Positions 27,166-34,624 of a DNA stretch of 64,000 nt are shown in pieces (position 1 is the stretch's first letter; every line of letters starts with the position of its first letter). The stretch covers positions 12,087-76,086 of the forward strand of contig DASVUX010000050.1 in the NCBI GenBank assembly GCA_036386835.1, read 5' to 3'. Source of the DNA: 2-12-FULL-35-15 sp036386835 (GTDB lineage: Bacteria > Bacteroidota > Bacteroidia > 2-12-FULL-35-15). The notes beneath the pieces were generated by a model. The model was given only the letters and a program-made list of their open reading frames with translations. It was not told the origin of the DNA and searched no databases. The position numbers and the translations under genes are program-made.

Positions 27166-27576
27166 ATGGCAAAACAAAATCAACAGACTACTGCAACAAA
27201 AGCAGCAGCAAAGAAAAGAGTTGTTAAAGTGGAGGCAGTGGGCCAGGCCCATATCAACGCTACTTTTAACAATATCATCATTTCTTTAACAAACAATGCT
27301 GGTCAGGTTATTTCCTGGTCAAGTGCAGGTAAAATGGGATTCCGCGGTTCTAAGAAGAACACTCCTTATGCGGCACAATTAGCAGCCCAGGATTGCGGTA
27401 AAGTAGCGCATGATGCAGGCTTAAGAAAAGTAAAAGTGTTTGTAAAAGGCCCTGGCGCAGGACGTGAGTCGGCAATCAGAACCCTTTCAGGCGTTGGAAT
27501 CGAGATCTCTGAGATCATGGATATCACTCCAATCCCACACAACGGATGCCGTCCTCCAAAACGCAGAAGGGTATAA
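27166..27576 (+). CDS. rpsK: 30S ribosomal protein S11
   Basis: 136 residues. S11 is on the platform and contacts the Shine-Dalgarno helix region. The GQAHINATFNNIIISLTNN core, KMGFRGSKKNTPYAA and the end DITPIPHNGCRPPKRRRV are diagnostic. A charged, Ala/Lys-rich N-terminal extension precedes the core. It is followed by a 93-base gap with an inverted repeat. Confidence 0.98.
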   Translation: MAKQNQQTTATKAAAKKRVVKVEAVGQAHINATFNNIIISLTNNAGQVISWSSAGKMGFRGSKKNTPYAAQLAAQDCGKVAHDAGLRKVKVFVKGPGAGRESAIRTLSGVGIEISEIMDITPIPHNGCRPPKRRRV

Positions 27577-27580
27577 TATA

Positions 27581-27640
27581 GTTTGTAGTTTGTTGTTGAT
27601 ATGTTTCAAGCAATGAACACCAAACAACAAATAACAAAAC
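27581..27640 (+). repeat. GTTTGTTGTT inverted repeat between rpsK and rpsD
   Basis: Left arm GTTTGTAGTTTGTTGTT (27581-27597), right arm AAACAACAAATAACAAAAC (27622-27640), loop of about 24 bases. It has the same design as the other gap elements (short tandem units in each arm) but a different unit. Confidence 0.65.
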
Positions 27641-27669
27641 ATTTAACACATTTAATTTAAAAATACACA

Positions 27670-28275
27670 ATGGCAAGATACATCGGCCCCAAGTCAAGAA
27701 TAGCAAGAAAGTTCAAAGAACCAATTTTTGGTCCTGATAAAGTTTTAGAAAAAAAGAATTACCCTCCGGGACAGCACGGTTTATCAAAGAAACGTTCAAA
27801 ACAATCTGAATATGCTGTTCAGCTGCAGGAAAAGCAAAAAGCAAAATATACTTACGGTATTTTAGAGCGCCAGTTCGCGAAGATCTATCACATGGCACAG
27901 CGTGCACATGGTGTTACAGGTGAGGTTTTATTACAGTTAATCGAATCACGCCTTGATAACGTAGTTTATCGTATGGGCATTGCTCCTACACGCAGCGGTG
28001 CGCGCCAGCTTGTTGGCCACCGTCATATCACGGTTAACGGAAGTGTTGTGAACATCGCTTCTTACATCCTTAAGCCAGGTGATGTTGTTGGTGTTCGTGA
28101 GCGTTCAAAATCACTCGAGGTGATCAATACAGCTGTTTCAGGTGCTACAAACCAGTTCCCATGGATCGATTTTGATAAATCGTCAATGACTGGTAAGTTT
28201 ATCAATGTTCCGGAAAGATTACAGATCCCGGAAAACATTAAAGAACAACTGATTGTCGAGCTTTACTCGAAATAA
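27670..28275 (+). CDS. rpsD: 30S ribosomal protein S4
   Basis: 201 residues. S4 starts 30S assembly and forms part of the mRNA entry site. MARYIGPKSRIARKF at the start, the KKRSKQSEYAVQLQEKQK segment and the S4 RNA-binding domain with RQLVGHRHITVNGSVV are clear. The N-terminus has no zinc-binding cysteines. It lies 55 bases before rpoA. Confidence 0.98.
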   Translation: MARYIGPKSRIARKFKEPIFGPDKVLEKKNYPPGQHGLSKKRSKQSEYAVQLQEKQKAKYTYGILERQFAKIYHMAQRAHGVTGEVLLQLIESRLDNVVYRMGIAPTRSGARQLVGHRHITVNGSVVNIASYILKPGDVVGVRERSKSLEVINTAVSGATNQFPWIDFDKSSMTGKFINVPERLQIPENIKEQLIVELYSK

Positions 28276-28330
28276 TCAGTAAGTTTGCACAATTAATTAA
28301 AAACAGTTTATAACTTAAAACATATATACA

Positions 28331-29323
28331 ATGGCAATTTTAGCTTTTCAAAAACCTGATAAGGTTATAATGGTAAATTCCAGTGAAACTGAAGGACAAT
28401 TTGAATTCCGTCCGCTAGAACCTGGCTATGGTATTACTGTAGGTAATGCTTTGCGCAGAATTTTATTATCATCACTTGAAGGGCATGCTATTACAACTGT
28501 AAAGATCGAAGGTGTTGATCATGAATTTTCAACATTAAAAGGTGTTACAGAAGATGTTACAGAAATTATCCTGAACCTGAAACAAGTTCGTTTCAAAAAA
28601 CAAATAGATACTACTGATTTTGAAAAAGTTACAGTGAATATTTCAGGTAAGACCCAGCTAACAGCAGGTGATATCGGGAAATTCACTTCAGGCTTCCAGG
28701 TGCTGAATTCAGATCTTGTGATTTGCAACATGGAATCCAATGTAAAGTTGAAAATTGAACTTACAATTGACAAAGGCCGTGGTTATGTTCCTGCAGAGGA
28801 AAACAAACCGGTTAACTCAAGCGCAGGTTTAATTCCTATCGATTCTATCTACACACCGATCAAAAATGTACAATACAGCATTGAGAACTACCGTGTAGAA
28901 CAAAAAACGGATTATGAGAAACTGGTAATGAACATTGTTACTGACGGATCTATCCATCCTAAAGAAGCATTGAAAGAAGCAGCTAAAATCCTTATTCACC
29001 ACTTCATGTTATTCTCTGACGAGCGTATCACCCTGGATACTGAAGAAAAAATGGCAACTGAGGAATTTGATGAAACCTCATTGCACATGCGTCAGTTATT
29101 GAAAACAAAATTAGTTGATATGGATCTTTCTGTCCGCGCTTTAAATTGCTTAAAAGCTGCAGACGTTGAAACATTGGCTGACCTTGTTTCTTTTGCAAAA
29201 CATGACCTGTTAAAATTCCGCAACTTCGGTAAAAAATCACTTACTGAGCTTGAAGACCTTGTTGCTAATAAAGGTTTGAATTTCGGAATGAACTTAGCAA
29301 AATATAAATTAGATAAAGACTAA
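28331..29323 (+). CDS. rpoA: RNA polymerase alpha subunit
   Basis: 330 residues. The N-terminal domain (about 1-230) has the LEPGYGITVGNALRRILLSS dimerisation/assembly helix and MLFSDERITL near its end. The C-terminal domain (about 255-330) has VRALNCLKAADVETLADLV and the helix-hairpin-helix FRNFGKKSLTELED used for promoter and activator contacts. It lies in the alpha operon before rplQ, separated by an inverted repeat. Confidence 0.98.
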   Translation: MAILAFQKPDKVIMVNSSETEGQFEFRPLEPGYGITVGNALRRILLSSLEGHAITTVKIEGVDHEFSTLKGVTEDVTEIILNLKQVRFKKQIDTTDFEKVTVNISGKTQLTAGDIGKFTSGFQVLNSDLVICNMESNVKLKIELTIDKGRGYVPAEENKPVNSSAGLIPIDSIYTPIKNVQYSIENYRVEQKTDYEKLVMNIVTDGSIHPKEALKEAAKILIHHFMLFSDERITLDTEEKMATEEFDETSLHMRQLLKTKLVDMDLSVRALNCLKAADVETLADLVSFAKHDLLKFRNFGKKSLTELEDLVANKGLNFGMNLAKYKLDKD

Positions 29324-29329
29324 AAAATT

Positions 29330-29390
29330 AGATCTGAGATCTGAGACAGGAGATGTGAGACATCTCAAATCTCACATCTTATATCTCAAT
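29330..29390 (+). repeat. GAGAT/CTCAAATC-family inverted repeat between rpoA and rplQ
   Basis: The inner stem is perfect: GAGATGT (29350-29356), loop GAG, ACATCTC (29360-29366). Around it, GATCTGAGATCTGAGACAG on the left faces AAATCTCACATCTTATATCTC on the right. It shares GAGAT and CTCAAATC units with the element before rpmJ and ends 13 bases before rplQ. Confidence 0.75.
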
Positions 29391-29403
29391 ACTAAAAAAC
29401 AAA

Positions 29404-29907
29404 ATGAGACACGGAGATAAAATAAACAATTTAGGCAGAAAGTCAGCGCACCGCAAAGCGATGTTGTCAAATATGGCTTGTTCTTTAATTCTGCACAAAC
29501 GGATCAATACTACTCTTGCAAAAGCAAAAGCTTTAAGAACTTATGTTGAGCCCCTGATAACAAAATCTAAAGACGATTCTACACATTCAAGACGTACTGT
29601 ATTTGCTTATCTTGGAAACAAAGAAGTAGTAACAATGCTATTTAAAGACATCGCTACAAAAGTGGCTGATCGTCCGGGCGGATACACCAGGATCCTGAAA
29701 ACAGGTCACCGTTTAGGAGATAATGCTGATATGTGTTTTATCGAGCTTGTTGACTTTAACGAAAATATGCTTGCTGCGAAAGCGCCTGCAAAAGCGAAAA
29801 CGTCAAGACGTGGCGGTAAGAAAAAAGCTGCTGATGCAAAAGCAACTGATGCAAAAGCAACAGAATCAAAAGAGGAATCAGCTGATGATAACTCAAAAAG
29901 TGAATAA
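29404..29907 (+). CDS. rplQ: 50S ribosomal protein L17
   Basis: 167 residues. L17 lies near the tunnel exit. The core (about 1-120) has MRHGDKINNLGRKSAHRKAM and the RPGGYTRILKTGHRLGDNA segment. The last ~45 residues form a low-complexity Lys/Ala/Ser/Asp tail with a repeated DAKAT motif, probably disordered; such tails are frequent in Bacteroidota. It is the last gene of the superoperon before a strong terminator. Confidence 0.97.
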   Translation: MRHGDKINNLGRKSAHRKAMLSNMACSLILHKRINTTLAKAKALRTYVEPLITKSKDDSTHSRRTVFAYLGNKEVVTMLFKDIATKVADRPGGYTRILKTGHRLGDNADMCFIELVDFNENMLAAKAPAKAKTSRRGGKKKAADAKATDAKATESKEESADDNSKSE

Positions 29908-29935
29908 TTTGTGAAAATTAAAATTTAAAATCATA

Positions 29936-29970
29936 AAAAGGATAAAGTATTTTTGCTTTATCCTTTTTTT
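29936..29970 (+). terminator. Terminator of the ribosomal superoperon
   Basis: AAAGGATAAAG (29937-29947), loop TATTTTTG, CTTTATCCTTT (29956-29966), then T residues to 29970. It lies 29 bases after the rplQ stop and before carA. Confidence 0.9.
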
Positions 29971-30015
29971 ATGACCATTTCCGGCTAACCGGGAAAAAGG
30001 AAGACAGAAAAAAAT

Positions 30016-31146
30016 ATGAAATATACAGCAAAAGCCCCCGCAGTATTATTACTTGAAGATGGGAAGGTATTCCATGGAAAAGCAGCAGGAACGATTGGTA
30101 CAACAGCCGGAGAAATTTGCTTTAATACGGGAATGACCGGCTACCAGGAAATCTTTACGGATCCGTCCTATTTCGGCCAGATCATAGTAACCACAAATGT
30201 TCATATAGGCAATTACGGGATTAACAAAGATGAGATTGAATCAAACTCAATCAAGATCGCAGGGTTAGTATGTAAGCAGTTCAACGAATTCCCTTCGAGG
30301 AAGCGTTCCGAAGGTTCATTAAAGGAGTATTTTCAAAAAGACGGAATTGTGGCTATTTCAGATGTCGATACAAGGGCAATTGTAAGATACATCCGCGATA
30401 AGGGCGCAATGAATTGCATCATTTCCTCTGAAACACTGGACCTGGTTATTCTCATGGAAAAGTTGCAGAAAGTCCCTTCAATGGCCGGACTAGAACTTTC
30501 TTCCAGGGTCAGTACGAAAGAGACCTATTTTATCGGGGATCCGGAAGCAAAATATAAAGTTGCAGTGACCGATTACGGTACAAAGACGAATATACTTCGT
30601 TCCCTCGCTGAAAGAGGCTGTTATTTGCAGGTATTTCCAATGAGTGCATCGTTTGAAGAGATGATGAAATGGAAACCTGACGGGTTCATGATTTCCAACG
30701 GCCCTGGAGATCCTTCCGTGATGAAAAGGGAAGTAGGTACAGTAAAGCAGATAATAGATTCAGGAATTCCGACTTTTGGGATCTGTCTTGGACATCAGCT
30801 GATCGCAGAAGCTTCAGGAATTCCCACCTTTAAACTCCATAAAGGCCACCGGGGGATTAACCAGCCGGTAAAAAACCTCACCACCGGTAAAAGTGAGATA
30901 ACTTCCCAAAATCATGGTTTCAGCGTTAAGCCGGAGGATGTTTCCAAAATAAAAAACATCGAGGTGACACATGTAAATCTGAACGATAATACAGTTGAAG
31001 GGTTACGCTATACTGACAGAAATGTGTTTTCCGTACAGTATCACCCTGAGGCAAGTCCGGGTCCGTTTGATGCAAGATACTTGTTCGATGATTTTATCAA
31101 AATGATCTCTTCGGTTAAGGACAAGGAAAAAATGGTAAACGCATAA
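30016..31146 (+). CDS. carA: Carbamoyl-phosphate synthase small (glutaminase) subunit
   Basis: 376 residues. CarA hydrolyses glutamine and passes ammonia to CarB for arginine and pyrimidine synthesis. The N-terminal domain (LLEDGKVFHGKAAG, CFNTGMTGYQEIFTDPSY) is followed by a class I glutamine amidotransferase domain with nucleophile Cys257 in GICLGHQ and His343/Glu345 in YHPEA. carB is not in the window. Its position after rplQ is typical of Bacteroidota. No clear promoter of its own was found; the terminator upstream suggests separate or read-through expression. Confidence 0.97.
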   Translation: MKYTAKAPAVLLLEDGKVFHGKAAGTIGTTAGEICFNTGMTGYQEIFTDPSYFGQIIVTTNVHIGNYGINKDEIESNSIKIAGLVCKQFNEFPSRKRSEGSLKEYFQKDGIVAISDVDTRAIVRYIRDKGAMNCIISSETLDLVILMEKLQKVPSMAGLELSSRVSTKETYFIGDPEAKYKVAVTDYGTKTNILRSLAERGCYLQVFPMSASFEEMMKWKPDGFMISNGPGDPSVMKREVGTVKQIIDSGIPTFGICLGHQLIAEASGIPTFKLHKGHRGINQPVKNLTTGKSEITSQNHGFSVKPEDVSKIKNIEVTHVNLNDNTVEGLRYTDRNVFSVQYHPEASPGPFDARYLFDDFIKMISSVKDKEKMVNA

Positions 31147-31220
31147 AAATTGTTCATAATTTTCCAGTCGTAAACCAGTCGAAAAATCAGTTTTCTCTTT
31201 TATCGGGTGTTTTTTTTCGT

Positions 31221-31228
31221 TATGTTTG
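31221..31228 (+). promoter_or_regulatory. Candidate -7 element before the small lipoprotein gene
   Basis: TATGTTTG matches TAnnTTTG exactly, 15 bases before the ATG at 31244. No good TTG lies at the right distance upstream, so support is partial. The gap also carries CCAGTCG twice. Confidence 0.35.
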
Positions 31229-31243
31229 CATCCCTAATAATTA

Positions 31244-31486
31244 ATGCTCCGAATGATCCGTTTTAATATAGTCTTAGTTTTATTTTTATCCTGTCTTGTT
31301 TTTTCATGCAAATCCAGTCAGGATGTATCTGAAACTGCAAAAGCAGAGGAGCCCTCCCGGAAAGAAGCTGCGGCTTCGTCAACGGTTAAGCCCGAAGTGA
31401 AGTCCACCACCGAGAAAGTGCCAAACCAGACCCTGAGTAACCCGGGGGCTAATCCGGTGAACCCAAACGGGCCGCGTCCACGATAG
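31244..31486 (+). CDS. Small predicted lipoprotein
   Basis: 80 residues. A signal peptide leads to a lipobox-like LVFSC with Cys22, followed by KSSQD; the rest is a polar, Pro/Ser/Lys/Glu-rich, probably disordered chain ending PNPNGPRPR-like. ATG at 31244 or 31253 could be the start. It is probably a lipid-anchored envelope protein of unknown role. It lies alone between carA and a T9SS cargo gene. No family was recognised. Confidence 0.55.
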   Translation: MLRMIRFNIVLVLFLSCLVFSCKSSQDVSETAKAEEPSRKEAAASSTVKPEVKSTTEKVPNQTLSNPGANPVNPNGPRPR

Positions 31487-31530
31487 AATTTTTACAATTA
31501 CAATCATAAACCCAAAACCAAGTAAATACA

Positions 31531-33480
31531 ATGAAAAAAACCTACAAAAACCTTTTAAGCTTAGGATTATGTATGTCAGTTGCAACTGCATCATTTTCCC
31601 AGGCAATCAACGAATCGTTCGCTGATGTTACTACGCTTCCAGGAAGCGGCTGGTCTATGCAGAACTTAAGTACTCCTGCCGGAACAGGTACCTGGATGCA
31701 AGGAGATGGAACAGGATTCGCTGCAAACAGCGGTACCGCTGATGAATACATTGCAGTAAATTACCAGAGCGTTACAGGTGCTAATACCATCAGCAACTGG
31801 CTATTTACACCATCCCGCACTTTCCAGAACGGTGATGTTATTTCTTTCTTTACAAGAACAGTTGACGCACAGCAATATGCTGACAGGCTTCAATTACGTC
31901 TTTCTTTAAACGGAACAAGCGTAAACGCAGGAACAACAAATACATCGGTTGGTGATTTTACAACTCTTTTATTAGACATTAATCCGACTTTGAACCTTAC
32001 CACTTACCCTGAAACCTGGACACAATACACTGTAACTCTTTCAGGTATCGCAACTCCAACTGCAGGACGTTTGGCTTTCAGGTATTTCGTTACTAACGGA
32101 GGACCATCAGGATCAAACTCTGATTATATCGGTGTTGATGATTTCGCTTACACTCCTGCCGGAGCTGGAAGTGCAAACGTTACAGTTGATAAGAATTATC
32201 ATCCTTACACAATTATTCCTTTAGAGCAGGTTACTCCTATTACTATCGGAACAACAGTACGTAACATCGGAACAGTTGGAACAACTGACGCTATGCTTAA
32301 AGCGGACGTCTTCATGTTTCCTGACTTTACAACTCCGATTCAGACTTTCACTTCTCCTGCAACCACAATTGCAGCAGGTGGTAACACTATGCTGACTGTA
32401 GGTACATGGACTCCGTCTATGATTGGAGACTATTATGTTGAGTATACTTCTTCAAGTACTGGAAATACTGTTACTTCAGCAGATACCAGCGGATACGTTA
32501 TCAGTATCGATGATAATGAATATGCAAGGGATAATGCACAGGTTAGTACAGCTTTTGGTCTTGGAGCTGGTCCTGTTGGATATATAGGTTCTATGTTCAT
32601 GGTTAACGCTACTACAAACCTTGATTCAGTATTAACCGCTATTCAAAAGCCAGGTGAAAACGGAGCGGCAATAGGCGATTCAACTAAAATCGCAATATTC
32701 AATGTTTCAGGAGGTCTTCCTAATGCAATAATCGGAACGTCCCCTGCATATATTTTCACTGCAGCAGATACGACCCAGATGGTAGTTCACACTCACCCGG
32801 TAATGGCAGTTGGAGGCGGAAGATTATCTTTATCTCCTGGTATGTATTTCGTTGCAGTAGTTGAACACGAAACAAGCGTTGGTTTAGCATTTACCAATGA
32901 TGTTTTCAAAACCAACTCGGTTTACGCTAGCTGGTCAACTATGCCTTGGACTGCTGTAGAGGCATTCGGTGCTGCTTTTGCTAAAACTCCTGTTATCCGT
33001 CCTTATTTAAATGTTTGTGCTCCGATCAACACAACAACCACTGTTGTTGCTCAAACGATCACTGCTAACCAGGTTGGTGCTACTTACCAGTGGATCAACT
33101 GTGGTACTAACATGCCAATTGCAGGTGCAACTAACATGTCTTACACGGCTACAGTTAGCGGAAGCTACGCGGTAATCGTAATGATGAATGGTTGTGCTGA
33201 TACAAGTGCTTGTGAGGCTATCACTACTGTAGGAATCAACAATGCTGCTGCTTCATCTTCAGTTGCTGTTTATCCTAACCCAAGCACTGGTTTATACAAA
33301 ATTGAATTGAATGATAATTCAGTTGTTACAATTAGCAATGTATTAGGTGAAACAGTTGTTAGCGCGAGAATGCCAAAAGGTACTCACACTATCAACATCC
33401 AGGATCAGCCTAAAGGTATCTACTTGTTACAGGTTACTACCGGTTCAAGTAAACAAACAAGCAAGTTGATTAAAGAGTAA
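31531..33480 (+). CDS. T9SS-secreted protein with choice-of-anchor J-like domain (type A sorting domain)
   Basis: 649 residues. The signal peptide (MKKTYKNLLSLGLCMSVATASFSQ) is followed by a choice-of-anchor J-like beta-sandwich (about 25-210; NESFADVTTLPGSGW and SNWLFTPSRTFQNGD). Next come a beta-rich middle region, an Ig-like part near the end (TYQWINCGTNMPIAGATN) and a type A T9SS sorting domain (about 575-649) with VYPNPSTGLY and the end QTSKLIKE. Surface or secreted location is predicted; the function is unknown. A perfect hairpin terminator follows 20 bases after the stop. Confidence 0.85.
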   Translation: MKKTYKNLLSLGLCMSVATASFSQAINESFADVTTLPGSGWSMQNLSTPAGTGTWMQGDGTGFAANSGTADEYIAVNYQSVTGANTISNWLFTPSRTFQNGDVISFFTRTVDAQQYADRLQLRLSLNGTSVNAGTTNTSVGDFTTLLLDINPTLNLTTYPETWTQYTVTLSGIATPTAGRLAFRYFVTNGGPSGSNSDYIGVDDFAYTPAGAGSANVTVDKNYHPYTIIPLEQVTPITIGTTVRNIGTVGTTDAMLKADVFMFPDFTTPIQTFTSPATTIAAGGNTMLTVGTWTPSMIGDYYVEYTSSSTGNTVTSADTSGYVISIDDNEYARDNAQVSTAFGLGAGPVGYIGSMFMVNATTNLDSVLTAIQKPGENGAAIGDSTKIAIFNVSGGLPNAIIGTSPAYIFTAADTTQMVVHTHPVMAVGGGRLSLSPGMYFVAVVEHETSVGLAFTNDVFKTNSVYASWSTMPWTAVEAFGAAFAKTPVIRPYLNVCAPINTTTTVVAQTITANQVGATYQWINCGTNMPIAGATNMSYTATVSGSYAVIVMMNGCADTSACEAITTVGINNAAASSSVAVYPNPSTGLYKIELNDNSVVTISNVLGETVVSARMPKGTHTINIQDQPKGIYLLQVTTGSSKQTSKLIKE

Positions 33481-33500
33481 TCTTTTTAAAACTATTATTA

Positions 33501-33535
33501 AAAAGCTGCTGCACTTTGTGCAGCAGCTTTTTTTT
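33501..33535 (+). terminator. Strong terminator after the anchor-J protein
   Basis: A perfect 14-bp stem, AAAAGCTGCTGCAC and GTGCAGCAGCTTTT, with loop TTT and a run of T residues to 33535. Confidence 0.95.
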
Positions 33536-33610
33536 GTCCTTGTCGGAACATTGCGGAGTGTATTAAATTCCTCATATCCTTTATGGAACGGATTTTTTTT
33601 ATCCCCTGAT

Positions 33611-34330
33611 ATGAAGGAAAGTAGGATAGGCTGCTCAGGATTTGTATATCCGGGATGGAAAGGGAAATTCTATCCTGCGGACCTTGCACGTTCCAAATGG
33701 CTGGCACATTACAGTTCGAAATTCAATACGGTTGAGCTGAACGGGACCTTTTACCGCTTTCCGCTGGTGAAAAGCTTTAAAACCTCATATAATGCCACTC
33801 CACCGGATTTCAAATTTTCCGTCAAAGCCCATAAGATCATAACACATTCACTAAGATTAAAGCCGGAAGCCAGGGAGAAGATAGATACTTTTATCAAAAT
33901 CGCAGAAGAAGGGCTGGAAGAAAAACTCGGCTGTATTCTTTACCAGATGCCCCCATCCTTTAAATATACCGAAGAAAACCTCGAAAACATACTGAGTTCC
34001 ATTCCTCATACCAATCAATCTGTTATCGAATTCCGTAATCCCTCATGGTGGAATGAAGTTGTTTATAATGAACTTGACAAGAGCAATATAATATTCTGCA
34101 ACAATGATTATCCGGGAATGCCGGAGGAAATAGTAGAAACCAAAGGAAGGTTCTACATGCGGTTCCATGGAAAGCCTGTTCTTTATAAATCAGAATACAC
34201 CCTGCCCCAGCTAAAAAAATTCGTAAAGAAAATTCCCGCGGCAAGCAAAGAAAGATATGTGTATTTTAATAATACCTGGTTCCTGGCAGCTATTGCAAAT
34301 GCAATGTCGATCAGGGAAATGATGGAATAA
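33611..34330 (+). CDS. DUF72 family protein (YecE-like)
   Basis: 239 residues from ATG at 33611 (MKESRIGCSGFVYPGWKGKF). A longer reading from GTG at 33518 would start inside the terminator and is rejected. DUF72 proteins are TIM-barrel-like and of uncertain function. Typical motifs are IGCSGFVYPGWKGKFYP, LNGTFYRFP, FSVKAHKIITH, the GCILYQMPPSF strand, IEFRNPSWW and RFHG near the end. The family is widespread. The gene is isolated, followed by the tRNA-Arg terminator on the opposite strand. Confidence 0.9.
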   Translation: MKESRIGCSGFVYPGWKGKFYPADLARSKWLAHYSSKFNTVELNGTFYRFPLVKSFKTSYNATPPDFKFSVKAHKIITHSLRLKPEAREKIDTFIKIAEEGLEEKLGCILYQMPPSFKYTEENLENILSSIPHTNQSVIEFRNPSWWNEVVYNELDKSNIIFCNNDYPGMPEEIVETKGRFYMRFHGKPVLYKSEYTLPQLKKFVKKIPAASKERYVYFNNTWFLAAIANAMSIREMME

Positions 34331-34353
34331 ACAATCAAAAATTTAGGAGAGCT

Positions 34354-34388
34354 ATAATAAAAAAGGCCGTTGACATCCCAACGGCCTT
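34354..34388 (-). terminator. Terminator of the tRNA-Arg gene
   Basis: Read on the minus strand: AAGGCCGTT, an eight-base loop and AACGGCCTT, then a T-rich tract (complement of 34354-34364). It lies just downstream of the tRNA. Confidence 0.85.
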
Positions 34389-34399
34389 AAAAATTAATG

Positions 34400-34473
34400 T
34401 GGTCCCGAGAGGGGTCGAACCTCCAACCTACGGCTTCGGAAACCGGCACTCTATCCAGTTGAGCTACGGAACC
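34400..34473 (-). tRNA. tRNA-Arg (anticodon CCG)
   Basis: 74 bases. The acceptor stem GGTTCCG pairs with CGGGACC (one G-U), discriminator A. The D arm GCTC/GAGT has loop AACTGGATA with the A20 arginine identity base. The anticodon stem CCGGT/GCCGT has loop TTCCGAA, so the anticodon is CCG, which reads CGG. The T arm is GGAGG-TTCGACC-CCTCT. Pair 27-43 is a mismatch. CCA is not encoded. It has its own promoter and terminator between two plus-strand genes. Confidence 0.95.
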
Positions 34474-34488
34474 ATTCTTTTAACAGTG

Positions 34489-34496
34489 CAAAGATA
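34489..34496 (-). promoter_or_regulatory. Candidate -7 element of the tRNA-Arg gene
   Basis: On the minus strand TATCTTTG, an exact TAnnTTTG match, 15 bases before the tRNA 5' end, which suits a short leader. A TTG at the usual distance is not evident. Confidence 0.5.
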
Positions 34497-34624
34497 TTAT
34501 TATCCCCTAAAGTAATCCAGGTTTTAGTACGAATTTTATGATCGGCTCCCTCGTTTTTTACAGTATGAAACAATAAAATCTGTACTTTTATGTTACTTGT
34601 AATGCCTAATTAAGTTCATTCCAT

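Noticed and set aside
29948..29955. TATTTTTG in the loop of the superoperon terminator as a carA promoter
   Set aside because: It matches TAnnTTTG, but no TTG lies 17-23 bases upstream and the box forms the hairpin loop; probably chance.
33518..33610. N-terminal extension of the DUF72 gene from GTG at 33518
   Set aside because: It would begin inside the terminator hairpin, and the family N-terminus fits ATG at 33611.
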